Made by a program: the position numbers and the translations under genes
Assembly: GCA_009838975.1 (NCBI GenBank)
Contig: VXQO01000051.1
Location: forward strand, 1 to 64,000
Length of the DNA stretch: 64,000 nucleotides
From: Gemmatimonadota bacterium
GTDB lineage: Bacteria > Gemmatimonadota > Gemmatimonadetes > Longimicrobiales > Gaopeijiaceae
Direction: 5' to 3'
Notes under the pieces: generated by a model
Seen by the model: only the letters and a program-made list of their open reading frames with translations
Told to the model about the DNA's origin: nothing
The model's database searches: none
Shown: positions 1-8,929 of the stretch, in pieces
Layout of the letters: each line of letters opens with the position of its first letter
How positions within the stretch are numbered: position 1 is the first letter of the stretch

Positions 1-2580
1 GCCCGCCCCGCCCCGGCGCTGGCCCGGATCCTCGCCGCGGCGGCCATCTTCGCCCTCCTCATCCCCCACCCCAACACCACCGCGGCCCAGCGCCTCCCCG
101 ACCCCTCGCCCGGTGAGCTCGCCGCGCTGTCGGTCCCGCGCTTCGCGATCGCGCCATCGCCCATCGAGCTGACCGGCCCCGTACGGCCCGGCGAATACCT
201 CGGCGTGACCGGCCCGCGCGCGGCATGGCTCGGGCTGGAGACGGGCGAGGCCGAGTTGTGGGTGCATCCGCTCAAGGTGGGCAGCGGCTTCCGCCTCGCC
301 TTTTCGACATCCGGTTACGGGGCCCCGATTCCCGGCGGGCAGGTGGCGCGCACGGTGCACGTCCGGCCCGAGATGACGACGATCACGTACAGCCACGCGG
401 CGTTTCAGGTGCGGCAGCACATCCTCGCGCCCCGCGACACCGCTGCGACCGGCCTCCTCGTGCTGCTCGAGGTCGACAGCCCGGAGCCGATGGAGATCGT
501 CGCCGAGTTCCACCCGGTGCTCAACTACATGTGGCCGGGGTCGCTCGGCGGACAGTACGCGTACTGGGACGGGGACCGGCGCGTCTTCGTGCTCTCCGAG
601 AGCCTGCAGACGCGGAACGCCGTGGTGGGCTCGCCGTGGGCGACCAACTCGGTCGAGCATCCGGCGCATCAGTTGGGCGAGGCGCCGCGCACGATGGTCA
701 TCCCGGTGGATCCGGAGCGCGCGCGGGCGGAGTTCATTCCGATCGCCGTGGCGGCCGGGACGGTGCCGCGCGATACGGTGTTTGCGCGGTACGGGCGGTT
801 GATTTCGGGCGCCGAGATGTTCTACCGGGACACGCGGGGGTGGGCCGACTCGGTGCTGGCGAATACCGCCTCGGTAGTGACGCCTGATCCGTCGCTCGAC
901 CTGGCGCTCGAATGGGCCAAGATCAACCTGGAGGAGCAGCGCGTCTGCAACCCGGACCTGGGGTGCGGCTTCGTCGCCGGCTGGGGACTGTCGGGTGACG
1001 GCAGCCGGCCGGGGTTCGGCTGGTTCTTCGGCGGCGACGCGATGATGAACACCTACGCGATGGACGCGCTGGGGCAGTGGGAGCTGGTGGCAGAGGAGCT
1101 CGCCTTCCTCGCGAAGTATCAGCGCGGCGACGGTAAGATCACCCACGAGATCTCGCAGGCCGCGGCCCACATCGACTGGTTCGACACCTACCCCTACGCC
1201 TACTACCACGCCGACACGACGCCTCACTGGATGTTTGCGGTCTACCAGTACTGGCTCGCCAGCGGCGACGACGAGCTGCTGCGCGAGCTGTGGCCGGCGT
1301 ACCAGCGCGCGTGGGCGTGGTGCCTGAGCGCGGAGACCGACGGCGACGGGATCATCGAGAACACGGTGGGCGGGCTGGGCGCGGTCGAGGTCGGCGGGCT
1401 GGGCGAGGCGCTCCACCAGGACATCTACCTGGCGGGCGTGTGGGTGGCCGCGCTGGAAGGCACGCTGGCGATGGCGGAGCATCTGGGCGACGCGGAGCTG
1501 GCGGCGCAGGCGGCGCTGATCGCGCCCACCGCGCGCGTGACTCTGAACGACGCGTACTGGCGCCCCGACGTGGGCCATCATGCGTTCGGGATCCTGGCGG
1601 GCGGCGGCACCAACGACAACCTGACAGTGTGGCCGGCTACGGCGGCCGCCTTCGGACTGCTGGAGGACGAGCGGGCCCGGTCGACGCTGGCGCTGATCGC
1701 CGGCGACCGCGTGTCATCGGACTGGGGCGCGCACATGCTCTCGACCGAGAGCGAGCTTTACGACCCTCTCCAGTACAACATGGGCACCGTGTGGCCGTTC
1801 GTGACCGGCTTCGCGTCTTGGGCGCAGTACCGCTACCGGCGGCCGTGGGCGGGATTCCACCTGATGGACGCGATCAGGCAGATGACCTTCGACTGGAGCC
1901 TCGGCCGCCACGGTGAGCTCTTCTCGGGGAGCTTCTACCAGCCCCTCGACCAGACGGTGCCGCACCAGTTCTTCGCGACCTCGATGCTGGTGACGCCGCT
2001 GCTGCGCGGTGTCTTCGGGTGGGAGCCGGACGCGCCGAACGGCCGGGCGCGGCTCGCTCCGCAGCTGCCGGCGGACTGGGACGGGGCGTCGGTGCGCGGG
2101 TTGCGAGTGGGTGAAACGACGGTCGATGTGGACATCACGCGGCGCTGGACCGGCACCGGTGGGGAGCAGCGCGTGGTGGTCGGCACCGACGGGCCGCCGG
2201 TGGGCATCGATTTCGTGCCGGATGTGCCTGTGGGGGCGACGAATGAGACGGTGACCGAGTCCGCGGACGGGGGGTTCACGGCCACCTGGCAGGGTGGCCT
2301 CGCAGTGGCGCCGCCCCGTATCGACCTGCAGCCGGGGCAGCGCAGCACGGGCCTCCGGATCATCGACCTGGTCGCCGATGGCGGCGGATGGCTGCTGACG
2401 GTCGAAGGTACAGCCGGTCGTGACTACGACGTCCATCTCTTCGGTACGCCGGTCGACGCCGCCACGGACGATGCCGCCGCCACCGTGTCGAGCCGCCCGG
2501 GCGGCACCATCGGCGTCAGCCTTGCCGGCGAGGCGGGGCGCGTGACTGCGGTGTTGAGGCTGACGCCGAGAGATCCATGA
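1..2580 (+). CDS. Secreted (alpha/alpha)6-barrel glycosidase, amylo-alpha-1,6-glucosidase (debranching-enzyme) like; 5' end missing
   Basis: The reading frame is open from base 1, so the start lies left of the window; 859 residues are visible. The first codons encode a hydrophobic stretch (about residues 8-22) ending in TTAAQ, which looks like a signal peptide, so the protein is probably exported. An all-beta N-terminal part precedes an (alpha/alpha)6 barrel with GWFFGGDAMMN and YNMGTVWPF, typical of the glycogen-debranching/amylo-alpha-1,6-glucosidase C-terminal fold. A beta-rich tail follows. The likely role is hydrolysis of an alpha-linked glycan outside the cytoplasm; the substrate cannot be told. 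A second barrel glycosidase lies about 7.5 kb downstream, on the far side of the sterol-type genes. An internal ATG/GTG start would cut off the signal peptide. Confidence 0.75.
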   Translation, partial: ARPAPALARILAAAAIFALLIPHPNTTAAQRLPDPSPGELAALSVPRFAIAPSPIELTGPVRPGEYLGVTGPRAAWLGLETGEAELWVHPLKVGSGFRLAFSTSGYGAPIPGGQVARTVHVRPEMTTITYSHAAFQVRQHILAPRDTAATGLLVLLEVDSPEPMEIVAEFHPVLNYMWPGSLGGQYAYWDGDRRVFVLSESLQTRNAVVGSPWATNSVEHPAHQLGEAPRTMVIPVDPERARAEFIPIAVAAGTVPRDTVFARYGRLISGAEMFYRDTRGWADSVLANTASVVTPDPSLDLALEWAKINLEEQRVCNPDLGCGFVAGWGLSGDGSRPGFGWFFGGDAMMNTYAMDALGQWELVAEELAFLAKYQRGDGKITHEISQAAAHIDWFDTYPYAYYHADTTPHWMFAVYQYWLASGDDELLRELWPAYQRAWAWCLSAETDGDGIIENTVGGLGAVEVGGLGEALHQDIYLAGVWVAALEGTLAMAEHLGDAELAAQAALIAPTARVTLNDAYWRPDVGHHAFGILAGGGTNDNLTVWPATAAAFGLLEDERARSTLALIAGDRVSSDWGAHMLSTESELYDPLQYNMGTVWPFVTGFASWAQYRYRRPWAGFHLMDAIRQMTFDWSLGRHGELFSGSFYQPLDQTVPHQFFATSMLVTPLLRGVFGWEPDAPNGRARLAPQLPADWDGASVRGLRVGETTVDVDITRRWTGTGGEQRVVVGTDGPPVGIDFVPDVPVGATNETVTESADGGFTATWQGGLAVAPPRIDLQPGQRSTGLRIIDLVADGGGWLLTVEGTAGRDYDVHLFGTPVDAATDDAAATVSSRPGGTIGVSLAGEAGRVTAVLRLTPRDP

Positions 2581-2641
2581 CCGGCCGAAAACCCTTCATG
2601 CGCCTGGTCGGACCACCGCCAGCGCCTTTCCAGGACCTGCC

Positions 2642-3685
2642 ATGCAATTGCGTCGACTATCCAGGGGACTGAAGTCCGCGTTCGCCAAAACGAACGTCAG
2701 CCGTCGCGTGCGGGATTTCGAAGGATGGACGGACAGAGCGTTCGCCGCGGATGGCGGCGCAGCCGGCTACGACCACACCCGCACCGCTACGGAATACTAC
2801 GACCTTTGCGGCGAATTGATGGTCTTCGGCTGGGGAGAATCCCTGCACTTCGCGCCGCTGTCGCCCGGCGAGAGCCTGAAGGACTCAAAGATCCGGCACC
2901 AGCGACAGATGATCGCCAAGCTGGAGCTGCGTGAAGGCATGACGGTGGCCGACATCGGGTGCGGGATCGGAGGCCCAATGCGCCGCGTCGCCCGTGAAGC
3001 CGGGGTCCGGGTACTGGGAATCAACAACAGTGAAACCCAGTTGAGCAGGGCCAGGTCGCTGAATGCCGAGGCGGGGCTCGATCACATGATCGACTGCCTT
3101 GCTTGCAGCTTCATGAATATGAGTTCCATCGCGGACGCGACCTTCGACCGGGGCTACGCGATCGAATCGACCTGCCATGCTCCCGACAAGGCACGGGCGT
3201 TTGCCGAAATCCACCGTGTCCTGAAGCCCGGAGCCCTTTTCTGGGGCCAGGAGATGTGCATGACGGATGTGTACAATCCCCACGACGATCGCCACCGGGC
3301 CATCAAGCGCGAACTTATGCGCGGCATCGCGCTCAAGGATATCGCAACGTTCGGGGAAGTGGACCGGGCTCTCGAAACCGCGGGGTTTGAGGTCCTGGAG
3401 GCAACGGACCTCGCTGTCGATGAGACCGGGCCAACCACGCCGTGGTATCAGCCCATGGAGGCCCGGCACGGGTGGCTCGGCAGCGCTCTCGTCCAGGCTC
3501 CCATGGGTCGCAGGATGTTCTTCTGGGCATCCAGGCTGGCCGAGCTTCTGCGGGTGTTCCCCAGGGGATCGGCGGAGGTTGTCGAACTCATGGATCGGAC
3601 TGCAGATGCCTATGTCGCTGGCGGGAGAACCGGGATCTTCTCGCCGCTGTACTGCTTCCTGGCGCGCAAGCCCCTTGCCGGCTAG
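2642..3685 (+). CDS. Sterol 24-C-methyltransferase (ERG6/SMT family)
   Basis: 347 residues. It should transfer methyl from S-adenosylmethionine to the C-24 double bond of a sterol side chain. Seen: the sterol-binding region I (about 52-70) with GWGESLHF, close to GWGSSFHF of fungal and plant enzymes; SAM motif VADIGCGIGGP (about 102-112); YAIESTCHAP (about 172-181), almost the eukaryotic YAIEATxHAP; and a complete sterol-methyltransferase C-terminal domain ending GGRTGIFSPLYCFLARKP. These separate it from cyclopropane synthases and tocopherol methyltransferases. The first tyrosine of the eukaryotic YEYGWG motif (Y81 in yeast ERG6) is methionine here. There is no strong ribosome-binding site. 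Its stop shares the bases CTAG with the stop of the convergent RND gene. Family is confident; substrate and number of methylations are unknown. Confidence 0.87.
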   Translation: MQLRRLSRGLKSAFAKTNVSRRVRDFEGWTDRAFAADGGAAGYDHTRTATEYYDLCGELMVFGWGESLHFAPLSPGESLKDSKIRHQRQMIAKLELREGMTVADIGCGIGGPMRRVAREAGVRVLGINNSETQLSRARSLNAEAGLDHMIDCLACSFMNMSSIADATFDRGYAIESTCHAPDKARAFAEIHRVLKPGALFWGQEMCMTDVYNPHDDRHRAIKRELMRGIALKDIATFGEVDRALETAGFEVLEATDLAVDETGPTTPWYQPMEARHGWLGSALVQAPMGRRMFFWASRLAELLRVFPRGSAEVVELMDRTADAYVAGGRTGIFSPLYCFLARKPLAG

Positions 3686-6600
3686 CCGCGCCGGGTGGTC
3701 ACGTGCAGGCGGAGCGAGGACAGCGCGGGCACCAGGAACATCAGCAGGGCCGTGGTGAAGAGGATGCCGCACCCGATCGAGGCTGAGAAGGGGACGAAGA
3801 ACTGGGCCTGAATGGCGTCTTCGAGAATCAGAGGTGTGAAGCCGAGGAAGGTGGTTAGCGAAGTAAGCATGATCGGACGAAAACGACCCTTGGCTCCCTC
3901 GATGATCGCCTCGCGCGCCGGAAGACCCTCCTCGAGTTCCTGATCGATGAAGTCCATCATGACCAGGGAATCGTTCACCACCACGCCCGCAAGGCCGAAT
4001 ATCCCGACAAAGGACTCGGCGCTCAACGCCACTCCCAGGACCCAGTGGCCCAGGATCACGCCGACGAACCCGAACGGGATGATGGCCATGATGATGAACG
4101 GCTTGGTATAGGAACGCAGCGGAATGGCTAGCAGCGCGAAGATAATCAGTAACGCTATTGCGAAACCGCGGTAGAGCGCGCCCAGGGAGTCAAGCTGCTG
4201 TTGCTGTTCGCCGCCAAAGGTATAGGTCAGACCGGGGTTCGTATCGACCAGTCCTGCGAGTATGGTGTTTTCCAGGATGCCATTGGCTTCCCCGGCGGAA
4301 ATCACATTGGGGTCCACATCGGCGGTGACCGTGACGACGCGCTGGCCGTCCTGGCGACGGACGGCCGGCGGCGACATGCCCGGACTAAGTGAAGCCACAC
4401 GGCTCACCGGTACCTCGGCACCGTTTTCCGTACGGAGCAGGTAGCTCTCGATGTCGGCGATCGAGTTACGCTGCTCTTCGGGCAGTCGGACGTAGACCCG
4501 GACTTCGTCGCGTCCTCGCTGCACCCGCAGGGCCTCCGCCCCAAAGAAGACGGCTCTCGTCTGCTGGGCCAGCGCGTCGAGCGTCAGACCGAGGGTTCGT
4601 GCTTCAGGCAACAGTCCCAGCTGAACCTCCGGGACGCCGGGCGTGTGGTCCGAGCGAATGTCAAAGACACCCCCCACTCCACGGAGGTCATCGACCACGG
4701 ACGATGCGATCGCGACCAGGCGCTCCGGATCCGGATGGGACAACACGGCTTCCAACGGGTTGCCCAGCGTGTAGATCTCGCTCATGAAGGTGATCCCGCG
4801 CACATGGGGCAGGATGCCCACCTCCTCACGCCAGGCCTGCATGACTTCTCCCGACGTGATGCTCCGCTGCTGCGCCGGCAGGAGCTTGAACTCGATGGTG
4901 GCGATATTGGCTTCGGGGTTCAGGGTAGGCGAGGGGTTGAGGCCTCCAGTCTCGATCCGCGACCGCTGGCCGACGACAACCGTAACGCCTGATAGAAGCG
5001 GAGACGCATCTTCGGGCCGGCCCTCGGAGAGACGCTGGATGACCCGGTGACCGGCCGCCTCCAGGTCCCGTGCCACCGCGTCCGTCTGCTGCGCGGTGGT
5101 TCCGTCCGGCATCTGAAGGGTGGCGGTTACGAAGTCCCCTTCGACCTCGGTCGCGAAGGTGGTGGGCACGATGCCGGCCGGCAGCAGGGAAACGGTGAGT
5201 ATGAAGAGAGCGACGGCTGCGGAAAGCGTTACGCCGGGTCGATCGGTCGCGAACCGCATCCCGTGATCCAGGGGACCCTGGATGAAACTGTTCAGCAGGG
5301 AGTCGACCCGACCCTGGATGCGGGCGATGAACCGCTCCGCGCCCGTGCGGGGCGCCCAATCGGGGCCGTGCAGATGGTGCGACAGGTGGTTGGGCAGCAC
5401 CAGCAGCGACTCGACCAGCGAGATCACCAGCATGGCGATGACGATGATGGGCAGCGCCTTCCAGACTTCTCCGAACCCCGCGGGAATGAAGAGCAGGGGG
5501 ACGAACGCAACGATGGTGGTGAGCACCGCAAAGATCAGCGGCACCTTGATCCGCCGCGCACCGCGGATAGCGGCGACGACGCCCGGAGTGCCTCGCATTC
5601 GTTCCAGATGGATATGTTCGGCGACGACGATCGCATCGTCCACGATGATTCCGATGGCAAGCACGAAAGAGAAGAGTGAGACGGCGTGGATGGCGATGTC
5701 GAACATCATCATGGCGGACAGGGCGCCGATCCCCGCAACGCCAAGGCCGACGGCTACCCAGAAGGCCAGGCGGACTTCCAGAAAGAGGCCCAGCGCAATC
5801 AACACCAGCAGCAGCCCCAGAGCCCCGTTCTTGAGGAGGAGGGCGGCGCGCTCCGTGAACGCCGTGGAGTCGTCGTTCCAGATGGTCACGCCCACGCCGT
5901 TGGGGAGTGAAGGGATCACTTCATTGGCTACGTGCTCCTTGACGGCACGCGCCACGCTCATGACCCTTTCGCCCTTCGCCCGGGATACCTCGACGAAGAC
6001 TGCGGGCTGGCCCTGATGCCGCACGATCAGATCCGTGTCCTGGAACCCGTCACGCACTTCGGCAATATCGCCCAGGCGCACGACCGTGCCGTCGTCCCGG
6101 CTGAGGAGAACGATTTCCTCGAAATCCTGTTGGTCGTAGCTCTGGCCAAGTGTGCGCACCCGCACCTGGGACTCCCGGGTATCGATACTCCCCGCCGACA
6201 GATCCAGTGAGTTACGGCGAATGGTGTTCGCGATATCGATCAGGGTCAGGCTGAGAGCCCTGAGACGTTGCTGCGGCACCTCGATCGAAATCTCGTAGTT
6301 GCGCACGCCGCTCGTCGCGACCTGGGAGACGGAGGGAAGCGCAGCGAGGTCGTCTTCGATCCGGTACGCGAGTTCCTTGAGCGAGCGCTCGGGAACGTCG
6401 CCGTAGACGATCAGGCGAATCACGCTCTGGGCGTTGGTCATCTCGCGTATCTGGGGCCGCTCGGCTCCGCCCGGAAACGTCTGAATACGCCCGATCGCCG
6501 ACTCGATCTCGTCTTTCTTGGCGCCCATGTCGGTGCCGGAGTTGACTTCAACCCTGACGGACGCCATCCCCGGCGCGGCTATGGACCTGACCGCCTTCAC

Positions 6601-6861
6601 ATCGGCGAGTCCCCTGACCTCGTCCTCGATCTTGACGACGATGGCCTCCTCCACCTCCTCGGGGGTTGCGCCGGGGAAGGGCACGGAGATCTCGAACTGG
6701 TTGAAGGGTACCTCGGGCCAGCCCTCCTGCTCGAGACCGGTCAGCGACACCAGACCCGCTGCGATGATCCCGAACATGAGCAGATTGGCGGCAACGCCGT
6801 TGCTCGCCATGTACGCAATGGGGCCGCCAGGCTCTCCGTGGTTGCTCGAGTTCCCGCTCAT
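3682..6861 (-). CDS. RND-superfamily transporter (HAE-1/AcrB-like permease), possible sterol or lipid exporter
   Basis: 1059 residues. An inner-membrane proton-driven pump: one N-terminal helix after a short leader (MSGNSSNHG, then ANLLMFGIIAAG), a large periplasmic loop, a helix bundle, and a second copy of that plan. The proton-relay pair is visible in GIIVDDAIVVAEH, as in AcrB TM4. The ATG at 6861 was chosen because the upstream gene stops 5 bases earlier and GGAG sits between, which points to translational coupling; the frame extends further upstream but there lies inside the P450 coding sequence. No membrane-fusion protein or outer-membrane channel is adjacent. Drug-efflux pumps look alike; a sterol cargo is inferred from the operon and from the known RND sterol transporter BstA of Methylococcus. 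Confidence 0.85.
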   Translation of the reverse strand: MSGNSSNHGEPGGPIAYMASNGVAANLLMFGIIAAGLVSLTGLEQEGWPEVPFNQFEISVPFPGATPEEVEEAIVVKIEDEVRGLADVKAVRSIAAPGMASVRVEVNSGTDMGAKKDEIESAIGRIQTFPGGAERPQIREMTNAQSVIRLIVYGDVPERSLKELAYRIEDDLAALPSVSQVATSGVRNYEISIEVPQQRLRALSLTLIDIANTIRRNSLDLSAGSIDTRESQVRVRTLGQSYDQQDFEEIVLLSRDDGTVVRLGDIAEVRDGFQDTDLIVRHQGQPAVFVEVSRAKGERVMSVARAVKEHVANEVIPSLPNGVGVTIWNDDSTAFTERAALLLKNGALGLLLVLIALGLFLEVRLAFWVAVGLGVAGIGALSAMMMFDIAIHAVSLFSFVLAIGIIVDDAIVVAEHIHLERMRGTPGVVAAIRGARRIKVPLIFAVLTTIVAFVPLLFIPAGFGEVWKALPIIVIAMLVISLVESLLVLPNHLSHHLHGPDWAPRTGAERFIARIQGRVDSLLNSFIQGPLDHGMRFATDRPGVTLSAAVALFILTVSLLPAGIVPTTFATEVEGDFVTATLQMPDGTTAQQTDAVARDLEAAGHRVIQRLSEGRPEDASPLLSGVTVVVGQRSRIETGGLNPSPTLNPEANIATIEFKLLPAQQRSITSGEVMQAWREEVGILPHVRGITFMSEIYTLGNPLEAVLSHPDPERLVAIASSVVDDLRGVGGVFDIRSDHTPGVPEVQLGLLPEARTLGLTLDALAQQTRAVFFGAEALRVQRGRDEVRVYVRLPEEQRNSIADIESYLLRTENGAEVPVSRVASLSPGMSPPAVRRQDGQRVVTVTADVDPNVISAGEANGILENTILAGLVDTNPGLTYTFGGEQQQQLDSLGALYRGFAIALLIIFALLAIPLRSYTKPFIIMAIIPFGFVGVILGHWVLGVALSAESFVGIFGLAGVVVNDSLVMMDFIDQELEEGLPAREAIIEGAKGRFRPIMLTSLTTFLGFTPLILEDAIQAQFFVPFSASIGCGILFTTALLMFLVPALSSLRLHVTTRRG

Positions 6862-6866
6862 CTCCG

Positions 6867-8897
6867 TCAGGCCGGCAGTTCCCGCACCTGCTCCGCGATG
6901 AGGAACTTCAGCTTCTTGCTCGGCTTCATCGAGGGGAACGGATTGAACCTGAACCTGAAGTCCGCCGGGGACACCTTGACCGTGAAGTAGTGCGCGACCA
7001 TCAGGAGATTGACGGCCAACTGCAGCTCCATCCAGCGGAAGCCTAGACACCTGTGCGTGCCCAGGCCGTACGGTGCATACCCGTGACCCCGATGCTCATG
7101 CCGCGGCGCCCGATAGCGGTCCACATCGAACTTGAACGGGTCCCGGAAGACGTCTTCCATGAAGTGCGGTGCCGTCTGCGCGATCAGGATTGTCGTACCC
7201 ACAGGCAGTTCGTAGCCTTCGACCACGCACGCATTCATGACGGTGCGCATGGACATCGGGACAATCGGGTACATCCGCAGGCATTCCATGAGGAAGCGGT
7301 GGGTGAAGTCCAGCGCAGCAGGCGTGAAGTCGTCGCCACCCGGATCGCCGTCGCTGAACAGCGCGTCGGCTTCGCTCCGGATCCTCGCGTAGTCGTCAGG
7401 CCTTGACGCCATCGCATAGACCGTAAAGCTGAACGCGTCGCCCAGGTACACGCTGGCAATCAGTGCCGCGGACAGCGCGAAACGCAGGTTCGACTCCGGA
7501 ACGAACTGCGGATCGCTCGCATTGAGGCTCAGCAGATCATCCGCGAGGTTGCGCGGGCACCCGGCGCGCTGCGCGGGCGTATGGACACTCTGGATGCGTC
7601 CCAGCAGCGTGTCCACGGCCCTGGCCCGCCGCTTCATTCCCGGAGTCTTCAGCATGAACCTGGGCAGGGCCTTCGTGATGTGAACGTTGAGCGCCCGTTC
7701 CTTGTATGTCGCCACGTCGTCGAAGATGTCCTGCGATTCCACGCTGACGAACATTGGCGAAATCTGCGAGTTGATCATTCGCCTACACATCTTCGTCGCG
7801 GAGAGGGTGTCACCGACCCGCCACTCCGCCAGGTGTTTCCGGGCATGGCGGAGAAGATCATCCATCTGATCCGCGAGTCTCCGGCGCGAGTACGCCGGCG
7901 CCAGGGCCTTGCGAAGCCGGAAATGATCCGCGCCATCCAGAGAGGGCAGGACGCCGGACGCACCGTAGACTTTCTCGAAATCGGCGAAGTAGTCCCTCGC
8001 TCTCAGGTGCATCCGCCCGTGCCGATTCGTCCAGCGGTTTATCTCGGTTCCCGCAAGGAAGACCATGGGCTTCCGGAGCGGCGGACGGATCTGGTACACC
8101 GGGCCATACTCCCTGGCGAGATCCGCAAAGAGGGCGGGGAGATTGCCGGCGCGCAAGTTTGGATTGAACAGCAGTTTGCGCATTGCGACGCGCGGGATGT
8201 GTTTGCTCAGGCGGGAACTCCGAAGGAGGGGTCCCGCGGCATTGTGGACAACCGCGGCGGCGATCGAGCGGCCGATCAGGTCCATCCTGCAAATGAACTC
8301 GATACGCTCCTCGGCCTCTTCATCGAGCTGGAACATGAACCGGAAGACATCGCAGGTATTCACAAGGCAAACAACGATGACGTCCCGCGGATAGGGAATC
8401 GCGTCGGTGAAGATCGCCTTGCCGATCCGCGTCTTGATGAACTGTCCGGCCGTGTCCTCCTCGGGATCGCCGTACATGTCCGAATGCCGCACGGTACGAG
8501 CCACCGTCCAGAAATCGCCGTCGTGGTGTTCCAGGATCTTGAGTTCGACCAGACGGTCGAGGGTCAGGTCGATGACGGATTCGGCACGGTGGGCCAGCCG
8601 TTCGATCCAGTACTGCGCGTTTCGTTGGACCGATTCGCTCGCGATTTCTTCCAGAATGGGATCCAGGGCAGGATCCCCGGTCTTCGACGCGTCGACCAGG
8701 AACAACGACTCCAGGTCCGTATCGATGCGCGAAAGCAGGGAGAGTTCCGCAAGCACCGCGCCAACGACGGCGCAGTTCAATCGCCAGCCGGGCACCTGGT
8801 GAAAGTAGCCGTTCTCCTCGTTGAGGAGCATCAGGATGAGTTCTTCGGGCAGGCTCAACTGCAGGGTGTGGAGCCCTTCCTCTGTCGCAACAGCCAT
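6867..8897 (-). CDS. GPP34 (GOLPH3-like) domain fused to a cytochrome P450
   Basis: 676 residues. Residues about 10-225 match the GPP34 fold of Golgi phosphoprotein 3/Vps74: LSLPEELILMLL, TGDPALDPILEEI, YWIERLA and a late hydrophobic helix VIVVCLVNTCDVF. Residues about 235-670 are a P450: ECLR (K-helix ExxR, E538/R541) and heme loop YGLGTHRCLG with cysteine ligand 617, phenylalanine of the usual motif being tyrosine. The I-helix (about 474-497, LIASVYLGDAF) lacks the acid-threonine pair used for oxygen activation. GPP34 in eukaryotes binds phosphoinositides and membranes, so here it may tether a P450 that has no membrane helix. The ATG at 8897 follows AGGAGGTGA at good spacing. It lies 32 bases after the Rieske gene and 5 before the RND gene. 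Substrate unknown; a steroid is inferred from neighbours. Confidence 0.88.
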   Translation of the reverse strand: MAVATEEGLHTLQLSLPEELILMLLNEENGYFHQVPGWRLNCAVVGAVLAELSLLSRIDTDLESLFLVDASKTGDPALDPILEEIASESVQRNAQYWIERLAHRAESVIDLTLDRLVELKILEHHDGDFWTVARTVRHSDMYGDPEEDTAGQFIKTRIGKAIFTDAIPYPRDVIVVCLVNTCDVFRFMFQLDEEAEERIEFICRMDLIGRSIAAAVVHNAAGPLLRSSRLSKHIPRVAMRKLLFNPNLRAGNLPALFADLAREYGPVYQIRPPLRKPMVFLAGTEINRWTNRHGRMHLRARDYFADFEKVYGASGVLPSLDGADHFRLRKALAPAYSRRRLADQMDDLLRHARKHLAEWRVGDTLSATKMCRRMINSQISPMFVSVESQDIFDDVATYKERALNVHITKALPRFMLKTPGMKRRARAVDTLLGRIQSVHTPAQRAGCPRNLADDLLSLNASDPQFVPESNLRFALSAALIASVYLGDAFSFTVYAMASRPDDYARIRSEADALFSDGDPGGDDFTPAALDFTHRFLMECLRMYPIVPMSMRTVMNACVVEGYELPVGTTILIAQTAPHFMEDVFRDPFKFDVDRYRAPRHEHRGHGYAPYGLGTHRCLGFRWMELQLAVNLLMVAHYFTVKVSPADFRFRFNPFPSMKPSKKLKFLIAEQVRELPA

Positions 8898-8929
8898 CTG
8901 TCCATCACCTCCTGCCTGGGCGTTGACGG

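Noticed and set aside
6862-7050. N-terminal extension of the RND gene
   Set aside because: It overlaps P450 coding sequence in another phase. The ATG at 6861 has a ribosome-binding site and gives the normal RND N-terminus.
6867-8897. CYP51 (sterol 14-demethylase) identity for the P450
   Set aside because: The heme loop and I-helix do not carry CYP51 signatures, and the GPP34 fusion is not a CYP51 feature.
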